DNA of 64,000 nucleotides from Caldithrix abyssi DSM 13497 (GTDB lineage: Bacteria; Calditrichota; Calditrichia; Calditrichales; Calditrichaceae), in the NCBI RefSeq assembly GCF_001886815.1, contig NZ_CP018099.1, positions 1,114,501 to 1,178,500 on the forward strand. The letters run 5' to 3'. Below are positions 44,210-53,520 of the stretch, piece by piece (position 1 is the stretch's first letter; each line of letters starts with the position of its first letter). The translations under genes were made by a program, and so were the position numbers. The notes under the pieces were generated by a model, which worked only from the letters and a program-made list of their open reading frames with translations, did not search any database and had not been told where the DNA came from.

Positions 44210-47200
44210 TTAACCGTCTTCTTCGATAAGGATGGGCGCCAACCAGCGTTTAAGCGATTCAATGCTCATTCCTTTGCGGTGCGCGTAGTCGGTAAGCTGG
44301 TCCATGCCGATTTTACCCACGCCAAAGTAACGGGCTTTGGGGTGTGCAAAATAGTAGCCAGCCACCGAAGCCGCCGGTTGCATGGCCATCGATTCAGTTA
44401 GCGTAACGCCAATCTTCTCAGTGGCCTGCAGTATTTTAAAAATCGTTTGCTTTTCGGTGTGATCGGGGCAGGCCGGGTAGCCCGGAGCGGGTCGAATGCC
44501 CCGGTATTTTTCGGCGATGATCTGCTCATTGCTCAAATTTTCATCTCTGGCGTATCCCCAGAACTCTTTGCGCAGCCGTTCGTGCAGGTGCTCGGCAAAG
44601 GCTTCTGCCAGGCGGTCGGACAGGGCTTTTAGCATGATGATTTTGTAGTCGTTGTGATCTGCCTCAAGATGTGTGATGACTTCCTGCAGGCCAATGCCTG
44701 CCGTTACCACGAAGAAACCGAGGTAGTCATTAATTCCGCTCTCTTTGGGGGCAATGAAGTCGGACAGGGCGAAATTCGGTTTTCTGCCGTTGCGCTGCAT
44801 TTGTTGACGCAGGGTGTGAACGACCGCCAGAAGCTGCGTCCGTTCGACATTGCCATAGACTTCGATGTCGTCGCCAATGGCGTTGGCCGGAAAGACGCCC
44901 AGAACGCCGTTGGCCTGTAGCCATTGTTTACGGGTAATTTCATCCAGCAGGCGGTTGGCGTCGTTAAACAATTTTTGCGCTTCCTCCCGATGCTCCGATT
45001 CTGTTAGGATTTGCGGATATTTACCGCGCAACTCCCAGGCGTTAAAAAAGGGCGTCCAGTCGATTCGTTCGCGCAAAAGATCGATGGAGTAATTTTTTAG
45101 AATTTGCAGGCCGCTGGTTTGGGGCGCGGTAATCTCTTTTGGGCTGAAAGAAAGCTTCAGGCGATTACGCCGCGCTTCTTCAATGGGAATAAGCCTGACT
45201 CTGGAACGTTGTTTGTGGAAATTCTCCGCTAATTTCTGGTAATCATTGCGCAGGGCGCTGGCAAATTTTGCGCGCGTTTTACGATTTAAAAGATTGCTGA
45301 CCACGCCCACCGACTGCGAGGCGTCGGGCACGTAAACGGCCAGCCCTCTGGAATAAGCCGGGGCGATCTTTACCGCCGTGTGTTTTTGCGAGGTGGTTGC
45401 GCCGCCGATGAGCAATGGCAAATCGAGCCCCTGCCGATCCAGCTCTTTGGCCACGTGCACCATTTCATCCAACGAGGGCGTAATTAACCCGCTCAGCCCG
45501 ATAATGTCCACCTTTAAGGCGCGCGCCGCTTCGATGATCTTTTCTGCGGGAACCATCACGCCCAGATCGATGATCTCGTAATTGTTGCAACCCAGCACCA
45601 CGCCTACAATGTTCTTGCCGATGTCGTGTACGTCGCCTTTAACGGTGGCCAGCAGAATCTTTCCCCTGGCCGTAGAGGCGCTTTGTAGTTTAAGAGCTTC
45701 CAGATAGGGCGTTAAGTGGGCCACCGCTTTTTTCATCACGCGGGCGCTTTTGACCACCTGCGGTAAAAACATCTTGCCCGAGCCGAAAAGATCGCCCACC
45801 GTTTTCATGCCTTCCATTAAGGGGCCTTCGATGACCTTGATGGGGTCGCCGTATTTCTGGTAGGCTTCTTCGGTGTCGGCTTCAATGAATTCGGTAATGC
45901 CTTTGATCAGAGCGTAGTGCAGTCGTTCTTCCACGCCTTTTTCGCGCCATGCTAATTTTTTTTCTTCTTTAACGGTTGACTGCCGCGCCTGCTGGGCAAA
46001 GGCGATCAAACGCTCTGTGGCGTCGGGCCGACGGTTGAACAGCACGTCTTCCACCAGTTCCAGCAGGTCTTTGGGAATGTCTTCGTACACGGTTATCTGG
46101 CCGGCGTTGACGATGCCCATATCCATGCCGGCCTGAATGGCATGGTACAAAAAGGCCGAATGCATGGCCTCGCGTATCAGGTTGTTGCCGCGAAAAGAAA
46201 AAGAGAGGTTGCTCACCCCGCCGCTAACTTTGGCGTAAGGCAGGTGAGCTTTAATGTAGCGAACGGCTTCCAGGTAATCGAGCGCGTAGTTGGCGTGCTC
46301 GCTCATACCGGTGCCCACGGCAAAAATGTTGGGGTCCAGGATGATGTCCTGCGGCGGGAAGTGGATTTTTTCGGTAAGCAGCCTGTAGGCGCGTGTGCAA
46401 ACCTCGATGCGTCTTTCCAGAGTATCCGCCTGTCCCTTTTCGTCAAAGGCCATTACCAGCACCGCGGCGCCCAGGCGTCGCGCCATGCGGGCGTGTTCTA
46501 AAAACGTTTCCTCGCCTTCTTTAAGGCTGATGGAATTGATGATCGATTTTCCCTGCAGGCATTTTAATCCTGCCTCAATCACTTCCCAGCGCGAAGAATC
46601 GATCATCACCGGAACGCGCGCGATGTCGGGCTCGGCGGCAATCAAATTCAAAAAGCGCTTCATGGCTTCAACGGAATCGATTAATCCTTCGTCCATGTTT
46701 ACGTCTAAAATTTGCGCGCCGTCTTCCACCTGTTTGCGGGCGATGGCCACGGCTTCTTCAAAATGGCCTTCGCGAATCAGGCGGGCGAATTTACGCGAAC
46801 CGGCGATATTACAGCGCTCGCCGATGTTGATGAAATTGCTGGTGGGCAAAATGGTTAAAGCCTCCAGGCCGCTGAACTGCGTGTAAATCGGCGGTTCAGG
46901 GATTTTACGCGGCGGCAGATGCTCGACGATCTCCACAAAGGCGCGGATGTGCTCGGGCGTGGTGCCGCAGCAACCGCCCACAATGTTCAGCCAGCCCTGA
47001 GCGGCGTACTCTTTTAAAACGACGGACATCTGGTCGGCCGTGGCTTCGTATTCGCCAAATTGATTGGGCAAGCCGGCATTGGGATAAAGCGTTACGTAAA
47101 CGTCGGCCATTTTGCTCAACTCTTCGATAAAAGGCCGCATTTCTTCCGGCCCCAGCGAACAATTTAAACCGACGCTGAATATGGGGTAGGGCTTAATGGA

Positions 47201-47899
47201 AACCCAAAAGGCCTCTAAGGTTTGCCCCGATAGCGTGCGCCCGCTTTTGTCCACAATGGTCACAGAAATCATGATCGGCAGATGGGTGTTGAGCTCGTCA
47301 AAACAATTCTGAATGGCGTAAAGAGCGGCTTTGGCGTTTAGCGTATCGAAGATCGTTTCGATCAGGATTAAATCGACGCCGCCCTCGATCAAGCCCTTGA
47401 CCTGCTGGTAGTAGGCGTCCACTACCTGGTCAAAGGTTACGGCCCGGTAGCCGGGATCTTCCACTTTGGGCGAAATGGAAAGCGTGCGATTGGTAGGGCC
47501 CACCGAACCGGCCACAAAGCGCGGTTTATGGGGCGTTTCTGCGGTTTTGGCGTCCGCCGCCTGTCTGGCCAGTTGAGCCGAGGCCCGATTCATCTCATAA
47601 ACCAGCTCTTCCATCTGGTAGTCTGCCAGAGAAATGGCGTTGGCGTTAAACGTATTGGTCTCAATGATGTCGGCTCCGGCGTCCAGATAGGCGGCGTGAA
47701 TTTCGCGAATGATGTCGGGCTGCGTCAGGCTCAGCAAGTCGTTGTTGCCTTTAAGGTCTGTTGGCCAGTCCTTAAAGCGTGAGCCGCGGAAATCTTCTTC
47801 GCCGAGGCGGTAGCGCTGGATCATGGTGCCCATGGCGCCGTCCAGCACTAAAATACGTTTTTCAAGCTGAGAACGAATCCGTTTTTCTTTATCCTGCAT
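44210..47899 (-). CDS. metH: Cobalamin-dependent methionine synthase
   Basis: 1229 residues from the ATG at 47899, the normal MetH length; a TTG at 47932 would add eleven residues without a ribosome-binding site. All four modules are present. Homocysteine domain: [12 protein letters not shown], Zn ligands in GLNCSLGP and [12 protein letters not shown]. Pterin domain: [26 protein letters not shown]. Cobalamin cap and domain: [21 protein letters not shown], with the axial His in D-x-H-x-x-G. C-terminal reactivation domain: [34 protein letters not shown]. It methylates homocysteine using methyl-tetrahydrofolate. No cobalamin riboswitch was recognised in the 138 bp before the gene. Confidence 0.97.
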   Translation of the reverse strand: MQDKEKRIRSQLEKRILVLDGAMGTMIQRYRLGEEDFRGSRFKDWPTDLKGNNDLLSLTQPDIIREIHAAYLDAGADIIETNTFNANAISLADYQMEELVYEMNRASAQLARQAADAKTAETPHKPRFVAGSVGPTNRTLSISPKVEDPGYRAVTFDQVVDAYYQQVKGLIEGGVDLILIETIFDTLNAKAALYAIQNCFDELNTHLPIMISVTIVDKSGRTLSGQTLEAFWVSIKPYPIFSVGLNCSLGPEEMRPFIEELSKMADVYVTLYPNAGLPNQFGEYEATADQMSVVLKEYAAQGWLNIVGGCCGTTPEHIRAFVEIVEHLPPRKIPEPPIYTQFSGLEALTILPTSNFINIGERCNIAGSRKFARLIREGHFEEAVAIARKQVEDGAQILDVNMDEGLIDSVEAMKRFLNLIAAEPDIARVPVMIDSSRWEVIEAGLKCLQGKSIINSISLKEGEETFLEHARMARRLGAAVLVMAFDEKGQADTLERRIEVCTRAYRLLTEKIHFPPQDIILDPNIFAVGTGMSEHANYALDYLEAVRYIKAHLPYAKVSGGVSNLSFSFRGNNLIREAMHSAFLYHAIQAGMDMGIVNAGQITVYEDIPKDLLELVEDVLFNRRPDATERLIAFAQQARQSTVKEEKKLAWREKGVEERLHYALIKGITEFIEADTEEAYQKYGDPIKVIEGPLMEGMKTVGDLFGSGKMFLPQVVKSARVMKKAVAHLTPYLEALKLQSASTARGKILLATVKGDVHDIGKNIVGVVLGCNNYEIIDLGVMVPAEKIIEAARALKVDIIGLSGLITPSLDEMVHVAKELDRQGLDLPLLIGGATTSQKHTAVKIAPAYSRGLAVYVPDASQSVGVVSNLLNRKTRAKFASALRNDYQKLAENFHKQRSRVRLIPIEEARRNRLKLSFSPKEITAPQTSGLQILKNYSIDLLRERIDWTPFFNAWELRGKYPQILTESEHREEAQKLFNDANRLLDEITRKQWLQANGVLGVFPANAIGDDIEVYGNVERTQLLAVVHTLRQQMQRNGRKPNFALSDFIAPKESGINDYLGFFVVTAGIGLQEVITHLEADHNDYKIIMLKALSDRLAEAFAEHLHERLRKEFWGYARDENLSNEQIIAEKYRGIRPAPGYPACPDHTEKQTIFKILQATEKIGVTLTESMAMQPAASVAGYYFAHPKARYFGVGKIGMDQLTDYAHRKGMSIESLKRWLAPILIEEDG

Positions 47900-48037
47900 T
47901 TTTTTTACCGTTTGTGAATAATTATTGTACAAACTTAAAGTATTTTGTAAATGGTTGCAAGATTAGTCTTTGAATGGGATTGAATTTAAATTTTTTACCC
48001 TTTAAATTGTTTCAGGGTATTTAGGCCGGGGAGAACT

Positions 48038-49537
48038 ATGTTTAAGAAAATTCTTGTTGCCAATCGAGGCGAAATTGCTTTACGAATCATTCGTACCTGT
48101 AAGGATATGGGTATCCAATCCGTTGCGGTTTATTCTGAGATCGATCGAAAGAGTCCGCATGTTTTATTTGCCGACGAGGCTTATCCACTGGGAGGCGTTA
48201 CCTCTACGGAGAGTTATCTGCGAGGGGATAAGATAATCGAAATCGCCTTGCAGCACGATGTACAGGCCATCCATCCGGGCTATGGTTTTTTGTCCGAAAA
48301 CGCTGATTTTGCCCGCGCGGTTCGGCAGGCGGGGTTGATCTTTATCGGCCCGCCGCCGGAAGCCATTGAACTGATGGGCAGCAAAACAGCCGCCCGCATT
48401 TTAATGCGCGAACACGACGTACCGACCATTCCGGGCACGCTGGAGCCGATTACATCGGAACGGGAAGCGCTTAAGGTGGCCGAAGAGATCGGCTATCCCA
48501 TCCTGTTAAAAGCCTCTGCCGGCGGAGGAGGCAAGGGCATGCGGCTGGTGCACAGGGCAGAAGAGCTGGCAGACGCTCTGCAGGGCGCGGCGCGGGAGGC
48601 GCAGTCTGCCTTTGGCGACGCCAGCGTGTACATTGAAAAATATCTGGAAAAACCGCGTCACATCGAATTTCAGATTCTGGCCGATCAGCATGGCAATATT
48701 GTGCATCTGGGCGAGCGCGAATGCTCCATCCAGCGCCGCCATCAAAAAATCATCGAAGAAGCGCCTTCGGTGGTATTAACGCCGGAGTTGCGCCAGCAAA
48801 TGGGCGAAGCGGCCATTAAAGCGGCGCGCGCCTGCGGTTATCACAACGCGGGCACCATCGAGTTTATGCTCGATAAAGACGGTCGTTTTTATTTTTTAGA
48901 AATGAACACGCGTCTGCAGGTGGAACATCCGGTAACGGAACTGGTGACCGGTCTGGACCTGGTGCAGGAACAAATTCTAGTCGCGGCAGGCAAAAAACTG
49001 GCCATTCAGCAGTCGTACACTTCGTTTTATGGGCACGCCATTGAATGCCGTCTGTACGCTGAAGACGCGGATAATAATTTTTCGCCCTCACCAGGGACGA
49101 TCACGTTTTTGCGTCCGGCCATGGGGCCCGGCATTCGCGAGGACTCCGGCGTGGCCGAAGGGAACGAAATTTCCCTTTACTACGATCCGATGATCTCCAA
49201 ATTGATTGCCTGGGGCGCCAATCGTGAACAGGCCATCAATCGCATGATTCGCGCCTTAAAGGAATATCAACTGGCGGGCATTAAGACCAATTTCGGATTT
49301 TTGCTCAGGGTGCTGCAACATCCGGCCTTTAAGGCAGGGCAACTGAGCACAACCTTTATTGACCAGCACCGCGAAGATTTATTTAAAGAAGACCTTGCGG
49401 AAACGGAAGCCCTGGCGCTGGCCGCTTTGCTCGGCCACGTTAAAAGGCCTGCAAAATCATTTAAAATCGCTCAGCAAAACAATAAACCGGCGACCTCTCA
49501 ATGGAAGATTGTCGGCCGCATGAAAAATGCGAGGTGA
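48038..49537 (+). CDS. Biotin carboxylase (acetyl/propionyl-CoA or pyruvate carboxylase subunit)
   Basis: 499 residues. The ATP-grasp biotin carboxylase starts FKKILVANRGEIALRIIRTCKDMGI. GFLSENADFA, the Gly-rich loop KASAGGGGKGMRLV, GERECSIQRRHQKIIEEAPS and FLEMNTRLQVEHPVTE follow. About 45 residues at the C terminus go beyond the ~450-residue AccC core. With the adjacent biotin-carrier gene (2 bp after the stop) it forms the carboxylase half of a biotin enzyme. No carboxyltransferase adjoins, so the final substrate (acetyl-CoA, propionyl-CoA, pyruvate) cannot be decided; hence no firm gene symbol. Confidence 0.93.
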   Translation: MFKKILVANRGEIALRIIRTCKDMGIQSVAVYSEIDRKSPHVLFADEAYPLGGVTSTESYLRGDKIIEIALQHDVQAIHPGYGFLSENADFARAVRQAGLIFIGPPPEAIELMGSKTAARILMREHDVPTIPGTLEPITSEREALKVAEEIGYPILLKASAGGGGKGMRLVHRAEELADALQGAAREAQSAFGDASVYIEKYLEKPRHIEFQILADQHGNIVHLGERECSIQRRHQKIIEEAPSVVLTPELRQQMGEAAIKAARACGYHNAGTIEFMLDKDGRFYFLEMNTRLQVEHPVTELVTGLDLVQEQILVAAGKKLAIQQSYTSFYGHAIECRLYAEDADNNFSPSPGTITFLRPAMGPGIREDSGVAEGNEISLYYDPMISKLIAWGANREQAINRMIRALKEYQLAGIKTNFGFLLRVLQHPAFKAGQLSTTFIDQHREDLFKEDLAETEALALAALLGHVKRPAKSFKIAQQNNKPATSQWKIVGRMKNAR

Positions 49538-49539
49538 AC

Positions 49540-50049
49540 ATGAAGTATGTGGTAAAAATAGGCGAGCAAGAAGTAACGTTTGACTATGATGAAAGCAGCG
49601 GGAAGCTTACCAATCAAAACAAGCGCGACGTGCCTTACGACTGGGTAGAAGTGGCAAAGGGCTGTTTTTCGCTTTTGTTAAACGGAAAGAGCTACCTGCT
49701 GTATCTGGAACCCTCCAACGGTTCTTACAGGTTGTTTACGGAAGGCCGGATGATTAGCGCCAGTGTTCAGGACGAGCAGAATTTATTAATCAGCAAATTA
49801 GTAAAAGCGCACAAAGGCGAGCCCAAAGAGCAGGTCATCAAAGCGTCCATTCCCGGCCTTGTAACCAAAGTGTTTGTTAAAGCGGGCGATTCTTTAAAAA
49901 AGGACGATACGGTTTTAACCCTGGAAGCCATGAAGATGGAAAACCTGATTAAAGCGCCCTGTGGTTGTGTGGTGGAAAAAGTTTTTGTCAAAACAGGACA
50001 AACCGTGCAGCAAAATCAGGAGCTGGTGCTGCTGAAAAAGGTGGAGTGA
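49540..50049 (+). CDS. Biotin carboxyl carrier protein
   Basis: 169 residues from the ATG at 49540, two bases after the carboxylase stop, with GAGGTG as ribosome-binding site. The C-terminal biotinyl domain has the target lysine in LEAMKMENLI and typical flanks SIPGLVTKVFVKAGDSLKKDD and GQTVQQNQELVLL. The N-terminal ~85 residues (KYVVKIGEQEVTFDY, GRMISASVQDE) resemble the linker/BT-like region of acyl-CoA or pyruvate carboxylase subunits more than classical AccB. It carries carboxybiotin from the neighbouring carboxylase to an unlinked carboxyltransferase. Confidence 0.9.
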   Translation: MKYVVKIGEQEVTFDYDESSGKLTNQNKRDVPYDWVEVAKGCFSLLLNGKSYLLYLEPSNGSYRLFTEGRMISASVQDEQNLLISKLVKAHKGEPKEQVIKASIPGLVTKVFVKAGDSLKKDDTVLTLEAMKMENLIKAPCGCVVEKVFVKTGQTVQQNQELVLLKKVE

Positions 50050-50131
50050 AGCGCAACATAAAGCGAGATGATTTCTTACAACGGGGCATTTAAGAGTCCT
50101 TCCTTATAAAAGGTGTAATGCTGTATTATGC

Positions 50132-50176
50132 GAAAAATTTTGTGCCGCTGGATTGGTTGAATGGTTGATTAGTTAG
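50132..50176 (-). repeat. CAACCATTCAACC repeat, copy 2
   Basis: Reverse complement of 22890-22934: GGATTGGTTGAATGGTTGATT follows AAAAATTTTGTGCCGCT. Nearly identical over ~44 bp. It lies in the 736-bp gene-free stretch 50050-50785, which also holds the two repeats listed next. Confidence 0.65.
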
Positions 50177-50230
50177 TCTGTTATTTCAAATCTGTTTCTG
50201 CAAATGTGGTTAATTCCTACCACCGTTTAT

Positions 50231-50337
50231 GTAGGGGCGAAGGATTTCCAAGAACAATTCAGCGCTGGCAAGCATTAATCTTTAGTAATAAAAAAAACAC
50301 TCTGGACAAAGTGGGGATGGAAATCCTTCGCCCTTAC
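50231..50337. repeat. Short element with 19-bp inverted ends (GTAGGGGCGAAGGATTTCC)
   Basis: GTAGGGGCGAAGGATTTCC at 50231-50249 and its complement (one mismatch) at 50319-50337 bound 69 bp of A/T-rich non-coding DNA with a run of eight A. It is a MITE-like or REP-like structure. A solo copy of the end is at 19889-19910. Confidence 0.6.
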
Positions 50338-50389
50338 AAGTACGGTCATTCCTGAGTTTTTGTCTGGGAGTGAGGGCGAATGGGATGAG

Positions 50390-50480
50390 TGCAATGGAAA
50401 CTATTTTTAATTTTTAACATTCTTTGCGCCCTTTGCGGTTAATGATTTCTTTTTAATAGCAAAATCATCCCCGCTTATGT
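50390..50480 (-). repeat. CACAGAG-type dispersed repeat, copy C (partial)
   Basis: The complement reads CCGCAAAGGGCGCAAAGAAT, then TTAAAAATTAAAAATAGTTT and CCATTGC, matching the inner part of copies A, B and D; the CCACAGAG start is replaced by ATTAACC. Confidence 0.6.
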
Positions 50481-50716
50481 TTATTGGGTTGCCACTGTGC
50501 TGCTTTAGATCAGTTAGAAAGCCATATTTCTACTTGCAAAATCGACGATTCGGTCGAACGGTTCTACATAAATAGTCGAATGTCGATGCGATGATTGCGA
50601 AATATTTTCATGCCATGTAATAAATGCCTGTTAAAAGCGTTCATTAAAACCATGATGATACGCGAATTCTGGCTATTTCAAATAACTTACTGAAGAAAAG
50701 GAGAGGTGTTCTTGAG

Positions 50717-50732
50717 TGGCACGATAATTGTA
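50717..50732 (+). promoter_or_regulatory. Candidate sigma-54 promoter
   Basis: TGGCACGATAATTGTA: GG-N10-GT, the same variant -24/-12 form as at 10868-10885, including the CACG, AATTGTAATG context. Predicted start near 50742, about 44 nt before the lipoprotein ATG, whose GGAGG ribosome-binding site is at about 50774-50778. T replaces the canonical C of the -12 GC in both sites. Confidence 0.45.
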
Positions 50733-50785
50733 ATGTAAATGAAAAGAAAATAGAACAAGTTGAATCATGGTAATGGAGGTATCTT

Positions 50786-51631
50786 ATGGTACACAAAAAT
50801 TTTAAAATAGGTTTTCTAATCCTCGTTTTTGTCCTGTCTTTGGGGCTCATCGTTAATAGTTGTGAAAAGGCGGACGACAGCCTGACCACGGCTGATGTGG
50901 GCAAGGTGACCTTAAAGATCACGGATTCGCCTTTTCCGCTTAAGTTCGTTGAGGAGGCGAATGTAACGATTACTTTAATTGAAATGCACAGTGTTGACAG
51001 CGTCAATGGCGGCGAATGGATTACAGTGTGGGAAGGAAGTCAAACCATCAACTTGCTGGAACTGCGCGACGGAAAAACCGAAGACCTGCCGGAAGCGGAA
51101 GTGCCTGCCGGCACATACAACATGATTCTCATGCGCATCGATTCGGTGAGCATTAAATATGTTAACGGCACAGAGGTTTCTCTTGACCTGCCAGATGACG
51201 CACGCGCCGGTATCCGGGTTATGCTGGTGCCTCCTGTGGAAGTGGAAAACGGCGCATTGTCTGAAATATTGCTCGATTTTGATGTGAGTAAATCGTTCCG
51301 CATGAGCGGAAAATGGCATCGGAACTTTCCGGGCTTTATGTTCCGTCCGGTTGTTCGCGCGGTGTGGATGAACAAAGCCGGCGCTATTGCAGGCGCGGTG
51401 AGCGATACCAGTGGCGCAGCCCTGAGCGATGTGCAAATCCAGGTCGTCCGGGATTCAGTGGTCACGCATACTTTTACCAACCGAATGGGCTTTTACAAAA
51501 TTTTAGGTTTGCCGGAAGGTACCTACACGCTCAAGGCTGAAAAAGAAGGTTATCAGAGCGAAGAGGTTAACGGCATTCAGGTGACCAGAGGACAGGTGGT
51601 TAACCAGAATTTTACGCTGCTTCCTCAATAA
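50786..51631 (+). CDS. DUF4382-type lipoprotein with carboxypeptidase-regulatory-like domain
   Basis: 281 residues. The N terminus is a lipoprotein signal: a basic start, hydrophobic IGFLILVFVLSLGLIVNSC, with the acylated Cys at 26 in an imperfect lipobox (VNSC). Residues ~38-195 match the DUF4382 pattern (KVTLKITDSPFPLKFVEEANVTITLIEMH, INLLELRDGKTEDL, AGTYNMILMRID). The last ~80 residues are a CarboxypepD_reg-like beta-sandwich (GAIAGAVSDTSGAALSDVQI, TNRMGFYKILGLPEGTYTLKAEKEGY). Probably anchored in the outer or inner membrane facing the periplasm. It is monocistronic: sigma-54-like site upstream, strong terminator downstream. Function unknown. Confidence 0.83.
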   Translation: MVHKNFKIGFLILVFVLSLGLIVNSCEKADDSLTTADVGKVTLKITDSPFPLKFVEEANVTITLIEMHSVDSVNGGEWITVWEGSQTINLLELRDGKTEDLPEAEVPAGTYNMILMRIDSVSIKYVNGTEVSLDLPDDARAGIRVMLVPPVEVENGALSEILLDFDVSKSFRMSGKWHRNFPGFMFRPVVRAVWMNKAGAIAGAVSDTSGAALSDVQIQVVRDSVVTHTFTNRMGFYKILGLPEGTYTLKAEKEGYQSEEVNGIQVTRGQVVNQNFTLLPQ

Positions 51632-51660
51632 AGAACATGGGCTATCTCACAACCTGATTA

Positions 51661-51703
51661 AGAGGTCGTTTCGCCAGCAAAGCGAAGCGACCTCTTTTTT
51701 TTT
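51661..51703 (+). terminator. Rho-independent terminator of lipoprotein gene
   Basis: Stem AGAGGTCGtTTCGC / GCGAAgCGACCTCT (51661-51674 and 51682-51695) with a 7-base loop and one mismatch, followed by a T run to 51703. It lies 30 bp after the lipoprotein stop. Confidence 0.9.
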
Positions 51704-51994
51704 AATGCTTTCTCCGCAAGATCTGACATTTTAGCGGGCGAAGCGTTTTGTGAATATGTTACATGTAACGCATGACGAGTAATGAGTTACATGTTTAAGC
51801 GGAGGTGCTTAATCATCACACATTACTTACTACGGAATTTTGAACCATGATTAAAAGGATTGCAGGATTGCCTTGACATTTTACGCCTGAGGAAGTTTGC
51901 ACTCAATATTATTTTAAGAGAAATTTTTAGAGAAGAAAAAAAGAATTATGGTAATTTGTAAATCAAGAAAATCACGGATCAAACCTCTGGGGCA
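51704..51994. other. Gene-free DNA with GTTACATGTAAC palindrome
   Basis: No ORF. A perfect 12-bp palindrome GTTACATGTAAC sits at 51758-51769, and a half copy GTTACATGT at 51786-51794, 28 bp further. This could be a regulator site, but no adjacent gene start explains it. Confidence 0.35.
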
Positions 51995-52120
51995 GCCAAG
52001 CCGCAACCAAAAACATTTCCGCGGGGATTTAAGCAACCACAGAGAGCGCAGAGAGTTCTCAATGGGCACAAAGAATGTTTTAAATTAAAAATAGTTTCAA
52101 TGGCCCTCGCCCTTACGCCT
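51995..52120 (+). repeat. CACAGAG-type dispersed repeat, copy D
   Basis: CCGCAACCAAAAACATTTCC, AACCACAGAGAGCGCAGAGA, CACAAAGAATGTTTTAAATT, AAAAATAGTTTCAATGGCCC: same orientation as copy A and close to it for ~115 bp, then diverging. Confidence 0.7.
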
Positions 52121-52250
52121 CCGGCTCTGCTTCTTTACCCCTATCTTTTAAAATTTTTACCGCTCTTCACTCCGTAATCAACGGTGTTAAAAAATGGCGT
52201 TTGTTTCAGCTTTGTAAGCCGCAGATCGATTTAAACGGCACGCTGTCAAT

Positions 52251-52262
52251 TAAAACGTTTAA
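52251..52262. promoter_or_regulatory. Possible upstream LacI-type operator
   Basis: TAAAACGTTTAA with a perfect AAACGTTT core, centred 133 bp upstream of the promoter-proximal operator at 52384-52395 and differing at one base. The spacing would allow looping by a tetrameric LacI-family protein, but function is inferred only. Confidence 0.4.
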
Positions 52263-52345
52263 ATAGACCAGAGGAAGTATATTCGCGGTTTGCGGCGCTG
52301 TGGATTAAAAGGTGTTGTTTAAATCACAAAAAATAGCGAAAAAAC

Positions 52346-52395
52346 TTGACAACAAAAAATGGGTTGTATATATTAAAAAAAGGTAAAACGTTTTA
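52346..52395 (+). promoter_or_regulatory. Sigma-70 promoter and operator of LacI-type gene
   Basis: TTGACA at 52346-52351, 17-bp spacer, TATATT at 52369-52374: close to consensus. The perfect palindrome TAAAACGTTTTA at 52384-52395 begins 10 bp after the -10 box, where it would overlap the transcription start. Its central CG and symmetry fit LacI-family sites. The regulator's ATG follows at 52407, so autorepression is likely. Confidence 0.75.
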
Positions 52396-52406
52396 ACAGG
52401 GCTGTT

Positions 52407-53429
52407 ATGAAAATTACCATTCATGATGTGGCGCGTCGTGCCGGCGTTTCCACTGCTACCGTCTCTCTTGTTTTACACAACAAGCGAAAGATCTCTGAGG
52501 AAACACGCAAACGGGTTTTAAAAGCCATTCAAGAATTGAATTACCATCCCTCGCAGGTTGCCCGGGGACTGGTACTCAAACAAACGGGAAATATTGGCTT
52601 TGTTTTGACGGAAGATCATTTTCTGCGCACCGAACCTTTTTACACCAGAATTTTTCTCGGTACCGAATTTGAAGCTCGTGATTCCAACTACTTTGTTCTG
52701 CTTGCCACCATTCCCAATGATTTTTTTGACGACACGCCTTTGCCGCGTTTTGTTATGCAGCAAAATGTGGACGGCATTATCATCGCTGGTAAAGTCCCTT
52801 TAAAGTTTTTAGACAAGCTTCGCAGTTACAATTTTCCGCTGGTCTTTGTAGATTATTATCCTCCACGCGGAACTTACAGCGCGGTGCTCATTGATAATAT
52901 TCGCGGCGGAATGATCGCCACCGATCATCTGATTGAATTAGGACATCAGAAGATTGCGTTTATTGGCGGCGATTTGCAACATCCCAGTATTTCCGAACGA
53001 TATCTTGGTTACAAATTAGCGCTTGAAAAACACGGTCTGACTTATGATGCCGATCTTGTCGTTACTGGCGAACAATCTACCAGTAAAGAAAACGGCTACC
53101 GCGCCGTCTGCGCTTTATTGGATAAAAAGACAGAGTTTACCGCCCTGTTTGCCTGCAACGATGCCATGGCCATGGGAGCGATGGAGTGCCTGAAAAAGAG
53201 AGGAATTAAAATCCCCGAACAGGTAAGCATTGTGGGCTTTGACGATATTGAACAAGATGCCTTCCTTGACCCTCCTCTAACAACAATTGCCGTTCCCAAG
53301 CCTGATCTGGGCATTGAAGCAATGAAATTAATGCAAGACATTTTAAATAAAAACATCCGTACCAATAAAAAAGTACTGGTGCCGGTTGAGCTGGTTGTTC
53401 GAAAGTCAACTACGCGGTTAAGAGATTAG
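52407..53429 (+). CDS. LacI-family transcription regulator
   Basis: 340 residues. The N-terminal HTH and hinge (ITIHDVARRAGVSTATVSLVLHNKRKISEETRKRVLKAIQELNYHPSQVARGL) are complete. The periplasmic-binding-protein-like domain follows: NIGFVLTEDHF, DGIIIAGKVP, FVDYYPPRGTYSAVLIDNIRGGMIATDHLIELGHQKIAFIGG, LFACNDAMAMGAMECL, VSIVGFDDIEQ, LTTIAVPKPDLG. The effector is probably a sugar. A near-consensus promoter with an overlapping palindromic operator precedes it, indicating autoregulation. Downstream lie carbohydrate-binding-like, TonB-receptor and secreted-protein genes on the same strand, so it probably controls a glycan-uptake locus. Confidence 0.93.
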   Translation: MKITIHDVARRAGVSTATVSLVLHNKRKISEETRKRVLKAIQELNYHPSQVARGLVLKQTGNIGFVLTEDHFLRTEPFYTRIFLGTEFEARDSNYFVLLATIPNDFFDDTPLPRFVMQQNVDGIIIAGKVPLKFLDKLRSYNFPLVFVDYYPPRGTYSAVLIDNIRGGMIATDHLIELGHQKIAFIGGDLQHPSISERYLGYKLALEKHGLTYDADLVVTGEQSTSKENGYRAVCALLDKKTEFTALFACNDAMAMGAMECLKKRGIKIPEQVSIVGFDDIEQDAFLDPPLTTIAVPKPDLGIEAMKLMQDILNKNIRTNKKVLVPVELVVRKSTTRLRD

Positions 53430-53520
53430 CTCATTAGTCGTTTCAAGGTCTCTGGCCTTTGGTGCCAATGATAGGCCTTTTAAAAATAATGAACTTCAAT
53501 CAACCAAATGAGGAGGGCGT

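Noticed and set aside
47900-48037. Possible cobalamin riboswitch between metH and the biotin carboxylase gene
   Set aside because: Only 138 bp and shared by divergent genes; no B12-box-like conserved elements seen.
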